DNA from: an uncultured Lacibacter sp.
GTDB taxonomy: Bacteria > Bacteroidota > Bacteroidia > Chitinophagales > Chitinophagaceae
Reading direction: 5' to 3'
NCBI RefSeq assembly: GCF_946479605.1
Contig: NZ_CAMLGT010000032.1
Coordinates: forward strand, 1 to 21,560
Length of the DNA: 21,560 bases
Shown here: piece after piece, positions 6,566 through 15,172 of the stretch
Layout of the letters: every line of letters begins with the position of its first letter
Position numbering within the stretch: the first letter of the stretch is position 1
Made by a program: the position numbers and the translations under genes
Notes under the pieces: generated by a model
The model's database searches: none
What the model was told of the DNA's origin: nothing
Seen by the model: the letters and a program-made list of their open reading frames with translations, nothing else

Positions 6566-9418
6566 GTGAAATATATTCTTTCCCTCCTGCTGCTAATCGT
6601 TACCCATGCCCTGTATGCCCAGCAATCCTACTGGCAACAGCAGGTAAATTTCAAAATTGATGTTACTCTGAATGATCGTGAACATACTTTAGATGGGTTT
6701 GCAAAGATTCATTACATCAATAACTCGCCCGATACATTAACTTATATCTGGTTTCATGTATGGCCCAATGCTTACCGCACCGACCGTACAGCTTTCAGTG
6801 ATCAACTATTGGAAAACGGCCGCACTGATTTTTATTTTTCGGATAATAAAGACCGTGGCTATATCAACCGTCTCGACTTTCGTGCAAATGGAACACTTGC
6901 CGAAACAGAAGATCATCCGCAACACATTGACATCATTAAAGTGTTGTTACCTCAACCGCTTGCACCGGGTACTTCTGTTGAACTGACAACTCCTTTTCAT
7001 GTGCAGCTGCCAAAGAATTTTTCAAGAGGCGGGCATATCGGTCAATCGTACCAGCTTACACAGTGGTATCCAAAACCGGCTGTATATGACCGTTATGGCT
7101 GGCATCCCATGCCTTATTTAGACCAAGGCGAATTTTACAGCGACTTTGGTAATTACGAAGTAAAGATCACTGTCCCCGAAAAATATGTTGTACTGAGCAG
7201 TGGTGAATTGCAAAATGCAGATGAGCTGGAATGGCTGAAAAAAAGAAATGTACTTCCATCAACTGCAACAACAAAAAAAACAGTTGCTAAAAAGCCGGCT
7301 CCTAAACCCGGCACCAAAAAACCGGTCGTGAAAAACACTACCGAACCCACACCGGAAGCAACCAAAACATTATTGTTTAAACAAAACAACATACATGATT
7401 TTGCCTGGTTTGCCGATAAAGAACTCATTGTTTATTACGATACTACAAAATTGAAAAGTGGCCGGGTGATCAACCTTTTTACTGCATTCCCCGAAAAGAG
7501 TACAAAGGTTTGGAAGAACAGCATGCAGATGATGAAAGATGCTGTTCATTTCAGAAGTGATCTTATTGGAGAATATCCGTACAATTCAGTTACTGCACTG
7601 GAAGCAAAAATGGGATTTGATGGTGGCATGGAATATCCTTGCATTACAGCAATAGCGCCAATGCCATCGGAAAAAGTGCTGGAAGGTGTGCTTGAGCATG
7701 AAGTGGGGCATAACTGGTTCCAGGGAATGCTGGGATCAAACGAACGATTACACCCCTGGTTTGATGAAGGCATCAACAGTTACTACGATTATCGTTTCAA
7801 TAAAGAACACAGCAGGTATAACCGGCCGTTTGTAAAACCAAGAGGATTGCTTTCGTTTGAAGCTACAGAACATCTTTTCCTCAACAGCTTTGAACAATGG
7901 CGTATTGATCAGCCGCTTGCTACAACTGCAGATCAGTTAACAGAAGGAAATTATTCACTTGTTGCCTATGAAAAAGGTGCCGTGTTTATGCAACTGCTGG
8001 AAGAGAAGCTGGGCCGGCCAATGTTTGATTCTGCTATGCAAATTTATTTTCGCCAATGGCAAGGCAGACATCCTTACCCTTCTGATCTGAAAACTGTTCT
8101 TGAACAAAGCAGCGGAAAAAACCTGGATACTGTTTTTGCATTGCTGCACAAAAAGGGTTCACTGCTTGCTCCGCAAAAGAAAAAATTAAAGGTAAAAATC
8201 TTTGCGGGCATCAATGATGAAAAAACAAATACCATTATTGTTACGCCTGCGTTGGGAGCAAATATGTACGATGGCCTGATGATTGGCGGTGCTGTTACCA
8301 ACTACACGCTTGCACCGAGAGCCTTTCAGTTTTTTGCAGCACCGATGTACGCTACAAAAAGCAAAGACCTGAACGGCATAGCCCGGTTGAGTTACACCTT
8401 TTATCTCAAACAAACATTTCAGCGTATTACTGTTGCAGTAAATGCATTAAAGTTCAATACAAGCGACTTTGTTGATACAGCCAATCAGAAATATGTAACA
8501 GGTTTCCGGAAAATTTCTCCCACCCTTAAGCTTGTGTTTGCAGAACAGGAACCCAAAAGCACAAGAGAGCGCTTTATTCAATGGAAAACATTTTTCCTGG
8601 ATGAAGACCGCCTGCGTTTCCGTACTGATACATTTCCCAATGGTAATCGTTTTACAGAAATTACAACAACAAATGCAACCCGTTACCTGAATCAATTGCG
8701 TTTTGTGATACAGGATAGCCGGGTATTGTATCCGTATCGTGGTGAACTGATTGCTGAGCAAGCTAAAGATTTTGTGCGTCTTGCGTTTACCGGCAATTAC
8801 TATTTCAATTATAATGATAAACTTGGTGCAGACATCAGGGTGTTTGCAGGAAAATTCATATATCTAGGCGAACGCACCCCCAGCAAACGTTTTGCAAATG
8901 ATGCTTATCACCTCAATCTATCCGGAGCAAAAGGCTATGAAGATTATACTTACAGCAATTACTTTATAGGGCGTAATGAATTTGAAGGATTTGCCAGTCA
9001 GCAAATGATGATGCGTGATGGAGGATTTAAAGTACGTACGGATCTGCTCTCGAACAAGATCGGTAAAACTGATGATTGGTTGATGGCCATCAATCTTTCA
9101 TCCGATATCCCTGATCAGATCAATATCCTTAACATTCTTCCTTTCAGAGTACCATTGAAAGTATATATTGATCTTGGCACCTATGCTGATGCATGGAAAA
9201 CCAATGCTGAAGGAAGTAAGGTATTGTTCAATGCCGGGCTTCAACTGTCATTGTTCAAAAACAGTATCAATATTTACGCACCCCTTTTTTACAGTAAGCC
9301 TTATAAAGATTACTTCATTTCCACCATTCCTGAAAAACGTTTTCTTAAAAACATCAGTTTCACCATTGATGTACAAAATCTGAGTTTGAAAAAATTTGAC
9401 CGCCGTATGCCTTTCTGA
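6566..9418 (+). CDS. Secreted M1-family metallopeptidase with C-terminal barrel-like extension
   Basis: A 950-residue paralog of the gene before it. The start is GTG at 6566, chosen because the signal peptide (residues 1-18, cleavage near YAQ) begins there. The zinc site is HEVGH at 378-382 with Glu401 after 18 residues. The substrate loop is GGMEY at 353-357, and YEKGA carries the expected Tyr. Residues 232-267 form a Lys/Pro/Thr-rich insertion absent from the shorter paralog. After the peptidase domain (about residue 530) comes a region of about 420 residues with many alternating aromatic/hydrophobic strands (for example GLMIGGAVTNY and FQFFAAPMYA), ending in Phe. It looks like an outer-membrane beta-barrel and is inferred from pattern only. 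If so, the peptidase would be anchored at the outer membrane. The stop codon overlaps the next gene's ATG by one base. Confidence 0.9.
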   Translation: MKYILSLLLLIVTHALYAQQSYWQQQVNFKIDVTLNDREHTLDGFAKIHYINNSPDTLTYIWFHVWPNAYRTDRTAFSDQLLENGRTDFYFSDNKDRGYINRLDFRANGTLAETEDHPQHIDIIKVLLPQPLAPGTSVELTTPFHVQLPKNFSRGGHIGQSYQLTQWYPKPAVYDRYGWHPMPYLDQGEFYSDFGNYEVKITVPEKYVVLSSGELQNADELEWLKKRNVLPSTATTKKTVAKKPAPKPGTKKPVVKNTTEPTPEATKTLLFKQNNIHDFAWFADKELIVYYDTTKLKSGRVINLFTAFPEKSTKVWKNSMQMMKDAVHFRSDLIGEYPYNSVTALEAKMGFDGGMEYPCITAIAPMPSEKVLEGVLEHEVGHNWFQGMLGSNERLHPWFDEGINSYYDYRFNKEHSRYNRPFVKPRGLLSFEATEHLFLNSFEQWRIDQPLATTADQLTEGNYSLVAYEKGAVFMQLLEEKLGRPMFDSAMQIYFRQWQGRHPYPSDLKTVLEQSSGKNLDTVFALLHKKGSLLAPQKKKLKVKIFAGINDEKTNTIIVTPALGANMYDGLMIGGAVTNYTLAPRAFQFFAAPMYATKSKDLNGIARLSYTFYLKQTFQRITVAVNALKFNTSDFVDTANQKYVTGFRKISPTLKLVFAEQEPKSTRERFIQWKTFFLDEDRLRFRTDTFPNGNRFTEITTTNATRYLNQLRFVIQDSRVLYPYRGELIAEQAKDFVRLAFTGNYYFNYNDKLGADIRVFAGKFIYLGERTPSKRFANDAYHLNLSGAKGYEDYTYSNYFIGRNEFEGFASQQMMMRDGGFKVRTDLLSNKIGKTDDWLMAINLSSDIPDQINILNILPFRVPLKVYIDLGTYADAWKTNAEGSKVLFNAGLQLSLFKNSINIYAPLFYSKPYKDYFISTIPEKRFLKNISFTIDVQNLSLKKFDRRMPF

Positions 9419-10335
9419 TGCAACAGATCAACTACATAACAAACAGTGAGATCGATAAGAAAAAATGGGACAGCTGCATTGATGGTGCTGCAAATGGCTT
9501 TATATATGGCTACTCCTGGTATCTTGATGCAATGGCTGAACACTGGGATGCACTGGTGCTGAATGACTATGAAGCAGTGATGCCCCTCACGTACAATAAA
9601 AAATATGGCATCCAATATTTACATCAGCCATATTTCTGTGCCTGCCTTGGTGTGTTTGCATTGCAACAACCAACATCATCACTTGTTCAGGCATTTCTTA
9701 ATGCGATACCAAAACGTTTTCGTTACATCGATATTTACCTGAACAAACACAACCTGTTTGCGTTAACAAATTATCCGTTCACGCAACGGATTAATTATAC
9801 TTTATCTCTTCAGGAATCTTACAATACTCTTTCAGAAAAATACCGCACTAACCTGAAACGAAATATCAAAAAAGCAGAACAAAGCCGGTTGATAGTAAAA
9901 CAGGATTTGCCTGCTGAAGAAGTGCTTGCACTGGCAAAAGAAACCATGCAACGGGTCTCGGCTATCAGCGATGAGCAGCTGAGCAGGTTTCTGAAAGTGT
10001 ATACAATTGCTAAAGAAAAACAATGTGCCGAAACGTTGGGCATCTATGGAAACAGAGGAGAACTGCTTGCATCAGCTGTTTTCCTGTTTTCGCACAAGCG
10101 TTGGTATTATATTCTTGTAGGCAATCATCCCAATGGAAAAACACTGGGAGCATCACATTATTTAATCGACCGTTTTATTGCTTTACATGCAGGCACAAAT
10201 GCCTTGCTGGATTTTGAAGGGAGCGATGTACGTAATCTTGCATTCTTCTACAGTAGTTATGGCGCAACAGAAGAATACTATCCTGCTCTACGTATGAACC
10301 GCTTACCAAAGCTGTTGAAATGGTTGAAAGAATGA
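9418..10335 (+). CDS. GNAT/FemAB-like acyltransferase domain protein
   Basis: A 305-residue cytoplasmic protein with no signal peptide. It has the two-lobed layout of FemAB/BioF2-like GNAT proteins. YRTNLKRNIKKAEQ at 142-155 corresponds to the conserved basic R-R-N-I-R-K-A element of that family. The C-terminal lobe has LLASAVFLFSHKRWYYI (216-232), then the strand-loop DFEGSDVRNLAFFYSSYGA at 265-283, close to the D-F-E-G-S-x-x-x-G-x-x-x-F-Y-x-S-F-G-A pattern of the acyl-CoA or aminoacyl-tRNA site. Members transfer acyl or aminoacyl groups to sugars, lipids or peptidoglycan. The acceptor is not readable here. The ATG overlaps the previous TGA (TGATG), which implies translational coupling. It is the last gene of the plus-strand operon. 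Confidence 0.78.
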   Translation: MQQINYITNSEIDKKKWDSCIDGAANGFIYGYSWYLDAMAEHWDALVLNDYEAVMPLTYNKKYGIQYLHQPYFCACLGVFALQQPTSSLVQAFLNAIPKRFRYIDIYLNKHNLFALTNYPFTQRINYTLSLQESYNTLSEKYRTNLKRNIKKAEQSRLIVKQDLPAEEVLALAKETMQRVSAISDEQLSRFLKVYTIAKEKQCAETLGIYGNRGELLASAVFLFSHKRWYYILVGNHPNGKTLGASHYLIDRFIALHAGTNALLDFEGSDVRNLAFFYSSYGATEEYYPALRMNRLPKLLKWLKE

Positions 10336-10354
10336 GTGATGAATGATGAGTAAT
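10334..10354. repeat. Three degenerate tandem heptamers at the 3' end of the acyltransferase gene
   Basis: Units GAGTGAT (10334-10340), GAATGAT (10341-10347) and GAGTAAT (10348-10354) follow each other without spacing, and a partial GAC continues the phase. The first unit begins in the TGA stop codon. It is the shortest of three 7-bp-period arrays in the window. Confidence 0.6.
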
Positions 10355-10358
10355 GACC

Positions 10359-10380
10359 GACTTCGAATCACGGCGAAGTC
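10359..10380. terminator. Weak hairpin between convergent operons
   Basis: Arms GACTTCG (10359-10365) and CGAAGTC (10374-10380) pair over 7 bp around an 8-nt loop. It lies between the stop of the acyltransferase gene and the stop of ispD, where a terminator for both strands would be expected. There is no T run on either side, so the call is weak. Confidence 0.3.
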
Positions 10381-10428
10381 AATCGGGTGATAGTCAGAAT
10401 TGACGGTAACCGATTCGCAAAAAACATC

Positions 10429-11094
10429 TTATCCCTCTAATATCTTCTCTGCAATCACAAGATCAATCGGGTTGGTGATCTTGATATTCGTCTCCTCACC
10501 TTGCACCAGTGTTACTTTTAAACCAAAAGCTTCCACCACATTTGCTTCATCGGTAAACCATGCTTTGTAATCAATTTCAAAAGCGGACAGCAGTATCTTG
10601 CTATGGAAAGTTTGTGGTGTTTGTACTAAACGCAACTTGCTTCTGTCAACAGGATCATTTCCTTCTTCATGAACAATCCGCACACTATCTCTGCATTCAA
10701 CAGCAGGGATGGCACTGCCTGTTTCCAATGCTGCTTCGTAACAACGTTTGATCAGTTCATCACTCACCAGGCAACGAACGCCATCATGTACAAAAATGAT
10801 CGACTCTTCTTCAATCAGCTTCAATCCATTTTTCACAGAATGAAAACGTGTTTCACCACCAACAGTCAACTGAATGCGTTGTTCATCAAAAAAACCGTCA
10901 ATGATCTCCTTACCTAATTCAAGATGCTCTTCGGGCAGCACCACAATCACTTTACAATCGGGTAATGCTTTTAAAAATGCATCAATTGTATAGTATAAAA
11001 CAGGTTTATTCTTTAAGAGAAGAAACTGCTTTGGAAGAACTGACCCCATTCGTTTACCGGAACCACCGGCCACAATTACAACATATGTTTGCAT
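10429..11094 (-). CDS. ispD: 2-C-methyl-D-erythritol 4-phosphate cytidylyltransferase
   Basis: A 221-residue cytoplasmic enzyme of the non-mevalonate (MEP) isoprenoid pathway. It joins CTP and 2-C-methyl-D-erythritol 4-phosphate to give CDP-methylerythritol and pyrophosphate. The nucleotide-binding start VVIVAGGSGKRMG is at 5-17, with PKQF at 21-24, VHDGVR at 102-107, the substrate-contact segment LVQTPQTF at 156-163, TDEA at 181-184 and GEETNIKIT at 199-207. All are in the expected order and the length is typical. It is the last gene of the minus-strand set, 25 bp after the asparaginase gene. The pathway supplies precursors for the undecaprenyl carrier used by the sugar transferase at 3637, though the genes are not co-directional. 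Confidence 0.96.
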   Translation of the reverse strand: MQTYVVIVAGGSGKRMGSVLPKQFLLLKNKPVLYYTIDAFLKALPDCKVIVVLPEEHLELGKEIIDGFFDEQRIQLTVGGETRFHSVKNGLKLIEEESIIFVHDGVRCLVSDELIKRCYEAALETGSAIPAVECRDSVRIVHEEGNDPVDRSKLRLVQTPQTFHSKILLSAFEIDYKAWFTDEANVVEAFGLKVTLVQGEETNIKITNPIDLVIAEKILEG

Positions 11095-11119
11095 AGCTTC
11101 AAAGATAAGAGAGAGTTTT

Positions 11120-12049
11120 TTACCTGTAAATAGCGATCTCTTTTTCGCCTTTACTGTTTTGCATGGCCCGGTACATGCCTTCGCTGTTAAAGATCATGGA
11201 GGTGTTACCTTTTGCATCCACACCAATCATCCCGCCTTCGCCATTTATTTTTGCTAATTTATCAAGTGTAACAAGTTTCATTGCCTGCTGCAGATCAAGT
11301 CCTTTGTATTCCATTAAACAACTTACATCATACGCTGCTACAGCACGCAGAAATAATTCACCATGTCCTGTGCATGACACAGCACATGTTTGATTATTAG
11401 CATAAGTTCCTGCACCAATAACAGGACTGTCGCCAATACGGTTAAAGTTTTTATTGGTCATACCGCCTGTGCTTGTAGCAGCGGCAAGATTTCCTTTTGC
11501 ATCGCAAGCCACTGCACCTACAGTTCCGAATTTTTTCTCCACCTGTATATTATGATCAAGTGATGTTCCGCTTTCATTCTTTACCAGCTGCCACTGATCG
11601 TAACGGAACTGAGAAAAGAAATAATCTTCGCTCTCCAGTTGTAATTGCTGCTGTTTAGCAAACTGCAATGCACCTTCACCGCTTAGCATTACATGTTCAC
11701 TTTTTTCCATGATTGCTTTTGCAAGCAGCACAGGATTCTTCACACTATGCACACCGGCCGCAGCACCTGCAGCCAATGAAGCGCCATCCATTATGGCTGC
11801 ATCCATTTCATGTGCACCGGTTTTTGTAAATACAGATCCTTTACCTGCATTAAAGAGAATACAATCTTCAAGAGAAATAACGGCTGCAGCTACTGCATCA
11901 ATAGCGGCGCCACCTTTTTGTAAAATATCATAGCCACAAGCCAACGCCTCTGCAAGACCTTTTTTATAGGCTGCTTCAAGCTCCGGCGTGAGGTCCGATC
12001 TTAGAATTGTACCCGCACCACCATGTATAGCAATGGAGAAATCATTCAT
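11120..12049 (-). CDS. iaaA: Isoaspartyl peptidase / L-asparaginase (Ntn-hydrolase type)
   Basis: A 309-residue precursor of the plant-type asparaginase family. The chain is expected to cut itself between Gly175 and Thr176 (KFGTVGAVA), freeing Thr176 as the catalytic nucleophile and leaving alpha and beta subunits. IAIHGGAGT at 7-14 and the beta-subunit signature GGMTNKNFNRIGDSP at 195-209 are diagnostic. GTGHGE-type residues follow in a slightly altered form (SCTGHGELF). The enzyme hydrolyses beta-aspartyl dipeptides, which arise from damaged proteins, and L-asparagine. There is no signal peptide, so it should be cytoplasmic. The start is one base past the stop of the upstream kinase gene, so the two are translated in close series. 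An amino-acid permease lies two genes upstream. Confidence 0.93.
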   Translation of the reverse strand: MNDFSIAIHGGAGTILRSDLTPELEAAYKKGLAEALACGYDILQKGGAAIDAVAAAVISLEDCILFNAGKGSVFTKTGAHEMDAAIMDGASLAAGAAAGVHSVKNPVLLAKAIMEKSEHVMLSGEGALQFAKQQQLQLESEDYFFSQFRYDQWQLVKNESGTSLDHNIQVEKKFGTVGAVACDAKGNLAAATSTGGMTNKNFNRIGDSPVIGAGTYANNQTCAVSCTGHGELFLRAVAAYDVSCLMEYKGLDLQQAMKLVTLDKLAKINGEGGMIGVDAKGNTSMIFNSEGMYRAMQNSKGEKEIAIYR

Positions 12050-12050
12050 A

Positions 12051-13046
12051 CTACTTCAATAACAATTTACACTCCTGCAGCAAGCGCTCACGTTTTATTG
12101 CTGCGGTACCCACTTCCTCACAAACAAGGCCACCGGCTATGTTTGCCACTTCAGCCATTAGCGCCACGTCTTTTGTGGCTGCATATACCAATGATGCTAC
12201 TGCTATTACTGTATCACCAGCACCACTTACATCGGCAATACTGCGCAGGTGCGAAGGAATAACAGCAGCTGTTTGCTCATTCTGATAAAACACACCTTTC
12301 TCCGAAAGAGTGATAAACGAAATATGATGTTGAAGTTGTTCTTTCAGCTCTTCATGAATATGGCCAAGCGATTCTTCGTTCACTGTTTCAACCATCAGGT
12401 TCAGTGCATCTTTTACTTCTTTCAGATTTGGCTTGAAAACATCTACTGACTTGTATGCAAAAAAATTCTTTCGCTTTGGATCAACAGTTGTGGTAATGCC
12501 ATGATGTTTGCAAAGAGCAATTGCTTTTTCAATCACCAGCTCTGTAAGCACACCTTTGTTGTAATCTTCAAAGATGACTACATCGGGTTTGTCCTGGGCA
12601 ATATAAGTTTGCAGCGCCAGTATCAACCTGTTTTCATCTTCATAACCAAGATCGGTTGCTACTTCTTTATCCAGGCGCATCATCTGCTGGTTACGGCTGA
12701 TGATGCGTGTTTTACTTGTTGTCGTTCGTTTGGCACTGCTAAGTAAAAAATCTGTTTTGATCTGCTGTTCTGCAAGAAGCCCACGCAATTTTGCACCATC
12801 ATCATCATTTCCAATCACACTCAGTATAGATACAGATGCACCTAATGATGCAATATTCAATGCCACATTTGATGCACCTCCTACTCTGTATTCTGTTTTA
12901 TCCAGTGCAACAATTGGCACAGGCGCTTCAGGAGAAATACGTTCCACATGCCCCCACATATATGTATCAAGCATCACATCACCTATCACAGCCACTTTAA
13001 TGCGTGTAAACTGCTGAAACAATTCATCAAACTTCAATTCACTCAT
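12051..13046 (-). CDS. D-glycero-beta-D-manno-heptose-7-phosphate kinase (RfaE/HldE kinase domain only)
   Basis: A 331-residue PfkB/ribokinase-family sugar kinase. VIGDVMLDTYMWG at 20-32 and RISPEAPVPIV at 36-46 are characteristic of the heptose kinase branch. VGGASNVALN is at 55-64. The anion-hole and catalytic segment DVSGAGDTV is at 272-280, with Asp278 as the expected base. It would phosphorylate D-glycero-D-manno-heptose 7-phosphate at position 1 for ADP-heptose synthesis and the lipopolysaccharide core. The C-terminal cytidylyltransferase-like domain of bifunctional HldE is absent, so this is an HldA-like single-domain form and the adenylyltransferase must be encoded elsewhere. The start is ATG at 13044-13046, one base from the permease stop; an in-frame TTG at 13079 would overlap the permease gene. 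A related PfkB sugar kinase cannot be fully excluded. Confidence 0.88.
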   Translation of the reverse strand: MSELKFDELFQQFTRIKVAVIGDVMLDTYMWGHVERISPEAPVPIVALDKTEYRVGGASNVALNIASLGASVSILSVIGNDDDGAKLRGLLAEQQIKTDFLLSSAKRTTTSKTRIISRNQQMMRLDKEVATDLGYEDENRLILALQTYIAQDKPDVVIFEDYNKGVLTELVIEKAIALCKHHGITTTVDPKRKNFFAYKSVDVFKPNLKEVKDALNLMVETVNEESLGHIHEELKEQLQHHISFITLSEKGVFYQNEQTAAVIPSHLRSIADVSGAGDTVIAVASLVYAATKDVALMAEVANIAGGLVCEEVGTAAIKRERLLQECKLLLK

Positions 13047-13047
13047 A

Positions 13048-14481
13048 TTACGCTGTCTTCTTTTGATTTGCAACTGCAATATAATAAACAGGAATACCTA
13101 ACAAAACAATGCCCAGTCCAATGCCTGCATACAAAGGTTTCATAATGATCAGGAAGAAACAAAATGTGAGCCCGAGAATAATATAAATAACAGGCAGAAC
13201 AGGATAAGCAAATGCTTTGTAAGGCCGCTCAAGATCCGGACGTTTTGCACGCAATACAAATATGCCGATGATGGTGAGTACATAGAACAATACCACTACA
13301 AACGAGATCATATCGAGCAGATCACCATATTGTCCGCTTAAGCATAAGAAAGAAGCCCACACACATTGTGCCCATAAAGCCCACTGCGGCACAGCATTTT
13401 CATTAAGTGTTCCGGCCTGTTTAAAAAATAATCCATCCTGCGCCATCGTGTAATATACTCTTGCACCCGATAATACAAGACCATTGATACAACCGAATGT
13501 TGAGATCATGATCATAACAGCAATAACATAAGTCCCGATACTGCCGAATATTTCATTAGCAGCTGCTACAGCTACACGATCCTGCTTGGCAAACGCAATA
13601 CTCTGCTCACCACCATTCAACGGCAGTACGCTGATGTACATAATATTTGCAGCAATATAAATGATGGTTACAATGAGCGTGCCGAGGAATAGACTTAAGC
13701 CGATATTCCGTTTTGGATTTTTAATTTCACCTGCAATAAATGTTACGTTGTTCCATGCATCGCTGCTGAAGATAGAACCCGTCATTGATGCTGCAATGGC
13801 ACCTAATACTGCACTGCCTGCAATACCTGCAATCATTCCGCCTTCCTGTATCTTACTCATTTGCCAGGCATTTTCCCAGTTGGCATTCCACACATCTGCT
13901 TTCGCAGCTAATAACAAACCAAACACGATCAAGCCAAACAATGAAACGAGTTTGGTGATGGTGAAAATGGTTTGAATGATCTTGCCGCCCTGAATTCCTC
14001 TTGTATTGATGTATGTAAGCAATGCGATGACTGCAATGGAAACAAGCTGTGCAGGATATAATTTGAAGACGCCTAATTGAAAAAGAATATTCTCATCTTT
14101 AATATCAAGTGCAGGAATAAAATAACCGGTGAATTTTGAGAAGGCAACGCCTACCGCTGCAATGGTTGCTGTTTGGATAACGGTAAAGAAACTCCAGCCA
14201 TAAAGAAAGCCTGCAAGTTTATTAAATGCTTCTTTCAGGTAAACATATTGTCCGCCTGCTTTGGGAAACATGGCACTCAGCTCACCATAACTCAATGCAG
14301 CTGTTAATGTCATAAAGCCCGTAATGAGCCAAACAAATAAAAGCCAGCCGGCGCTGCCAACATTACGTGTAATATCAGCGCTCACAATAAAAATACCGGA
14401 GCCGATCATGGAGCCAGCCACAATCATGGTGGCATCAAGTAAACTTAAGGTTGGTTTAAATTCCTGTTGTGTTGCAGACAT
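13048..14481 (-). CDS. APC-superfamily amino acid permease
   Basis: A 477-residue inner-membrane transporter with about 12 hydrophobic segments. The family motif GSMIGSGIFI is at 23-32 in the first membrane helix, where the unwound Gly-rich stretch binds the substrate amino group. GELSAMFPKAGGQYVYL (66-82) is the conserved loop after the second helix. RPDLERPYKAFAYPVLP near the C-terminus is typical of the LAT-like and related branches. Such proteins move amino acids by antiport or proton symport. The substrate is not fixed by sequence. The stop lies one base from the start of the sugar kinase gene, so the two are coupled. The downstream asparaginase hints at Asn or Asp-peptide use, which is inference from position only. 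Confidence 0.9.
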   Translation of the reverse strand: MSATQQEFKPTLSLLDATMIVAGSMIGSGIFIVSADITRNVGSAGWLLFVWLITGFMTLTAALSYGELSAMFPKAGGQYVYLKEAFNKLAGFLYGWSFFTVIQTATIAAVGVAFSKFTGYFIPALDIKDENILFQLGVFKLYPAQLVSIAVIALLTYINTRGIQGGKIIQTIFTITKLVSLFGLIVFGLLLAAKADVWNANWENAWQMSKIQEGGMIAGIAGSAVLGAIAASMTGSIFSSDAWNNVTFIAGEIKNPKRNIGLSLFLGTLIVTIIYIAANIMYISVLPLNGGEQSIAFAKQDRVAVAAANEIFGSIGTYVIAVMIMISTFGCINGLVLSGARVYYTMAQDGLFFKQAGTLNENAVPQWALWAQCVWASFLCLSGQYGDLLDMISFVVVLFYVLTIIGIFVLRAKRPDLERPYKAFAYPVLPVIYIILGLTFCFFLIIMKPLYAGIGLGIVLLGIPVYYIAVANQKKTA

Positions 14482-14543
14482 AGCAGAGGTTTCGTTTCAA
14501 AATAATGAAACGGAAGATAAGGATTAATTCTTTCGCAAAATGC

Positions 14544-15161
14544 TTACTGCTTCTTGGCCTGTTTGTAGGCTTCGTTAAGGCCTTTGATCACTTCAGAAGT
14601 GATATTGAACGCTGTATCCTTATAATACAACGTAGGGTTTCCTTCCTGTGTAGAGAAGATGAAATTATACTTACCTGTTTCGTTATACGTTTTCAGGTAC
14701 TCGTTAATTCGTTTTTGAATATCGTCAATTGCCTTTGCCTGGTTTTCCATGTGCTGACCCTGCAGGCTTTGCTGGCGCTGACCTATTTGCTGATAACGTG
14801 TCTGGTATTCCTGTTGAAACTTTTCCGCTTCCAGTTGGGTAATCGCTTGTCCTTTTTTGAGGAACTCAACACGGTCACGCTCCAGTTTATTCAACTCGCC
14901 TTGTATCTGGTTATCAAAACGGTTCTTTTCACGTTCCAGTTCGTCATTCTTTAATTTAAAGAACTCATAGTACTTCTGCACTGTATCAAGGTCTATATAA
15001 GCAACACGGATATGTTGCGGCATACCATCATCAGTACTATCCTTCTTCACCGCTGCATTTTTTGTTTCACCGGTTTTTTTATTACCACTGAAATGTAATA
15101 CGTACAACACAGCTACTGCCGCTGCTACTACCCACAATAAAATACTTTGTAAACTTTTCAT
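14544..15161 (-). CDS. OmpH/Skp-family periplasmic chaperone-like protein
   Basis: A 205-residue protein with a hydrophobic segment at 7-24 that is either a signal anchor or an uncleaved signal peptide; there is no clean cleavage site, and a Lys/Thr/Asp-rich linker follows (27-45). IRVAYIDLDTVQKYY at 51-65 is the conserved first strand of the OmpH fold. Residues 70-165 are highly charged, with many Glu, Gln and Lys and a heptad-like pattern, fitting the long coiled-coil arms of Skp that hold unfolded outer-membrane proteins. FIFSTQEGNPTLYYKD (163-200) matches the closing strand region. It stands 62 bp upstream of the permease gene and is not next to bamA in this window, where skp genes often lie. 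A TTACTTTG element (15173-15180) sits only 11 bp before the ATG. Confidence 0.87.
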   Translation of the reverse strand: MKSLQSILLWVVAAAVAVLYVLHFSGNKKTGETKNAAVKKDSTDDGMPQHIRVAYIDLDTVQKYYEFFKLKNDELEREKNRFDNQIQGELNKLERDRVEFLKKGQAITQLEAEKFQQEYQTRYQQIGQRQQSLQGQHMENQAKAIDDIQKRINEYLKTYNETGKYNFIFSTQEGNPTLYYKDTAFNITSEVIKGLNEAYKQAKKQ

Positions 15162-15172
15162 AACTAGGTGGG

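Noticed and set aside
13047..13079. Upstream TTG extending the sugar kinase by 11 residues
   Set aside because: It overlaps the permease gene. The ATG at 13044-13046 gives the usual short N-terminus and a one-base gap.
14491..14514. Hairpin (CGTTTCA / TGAAACG) between the OmpH/Skp gene and the permease gene
   Set aside because: Seven paired bases, AT-rich, with no T run on the minus strand. It is too weak to call a terminator, so read-through into the permease is left open.
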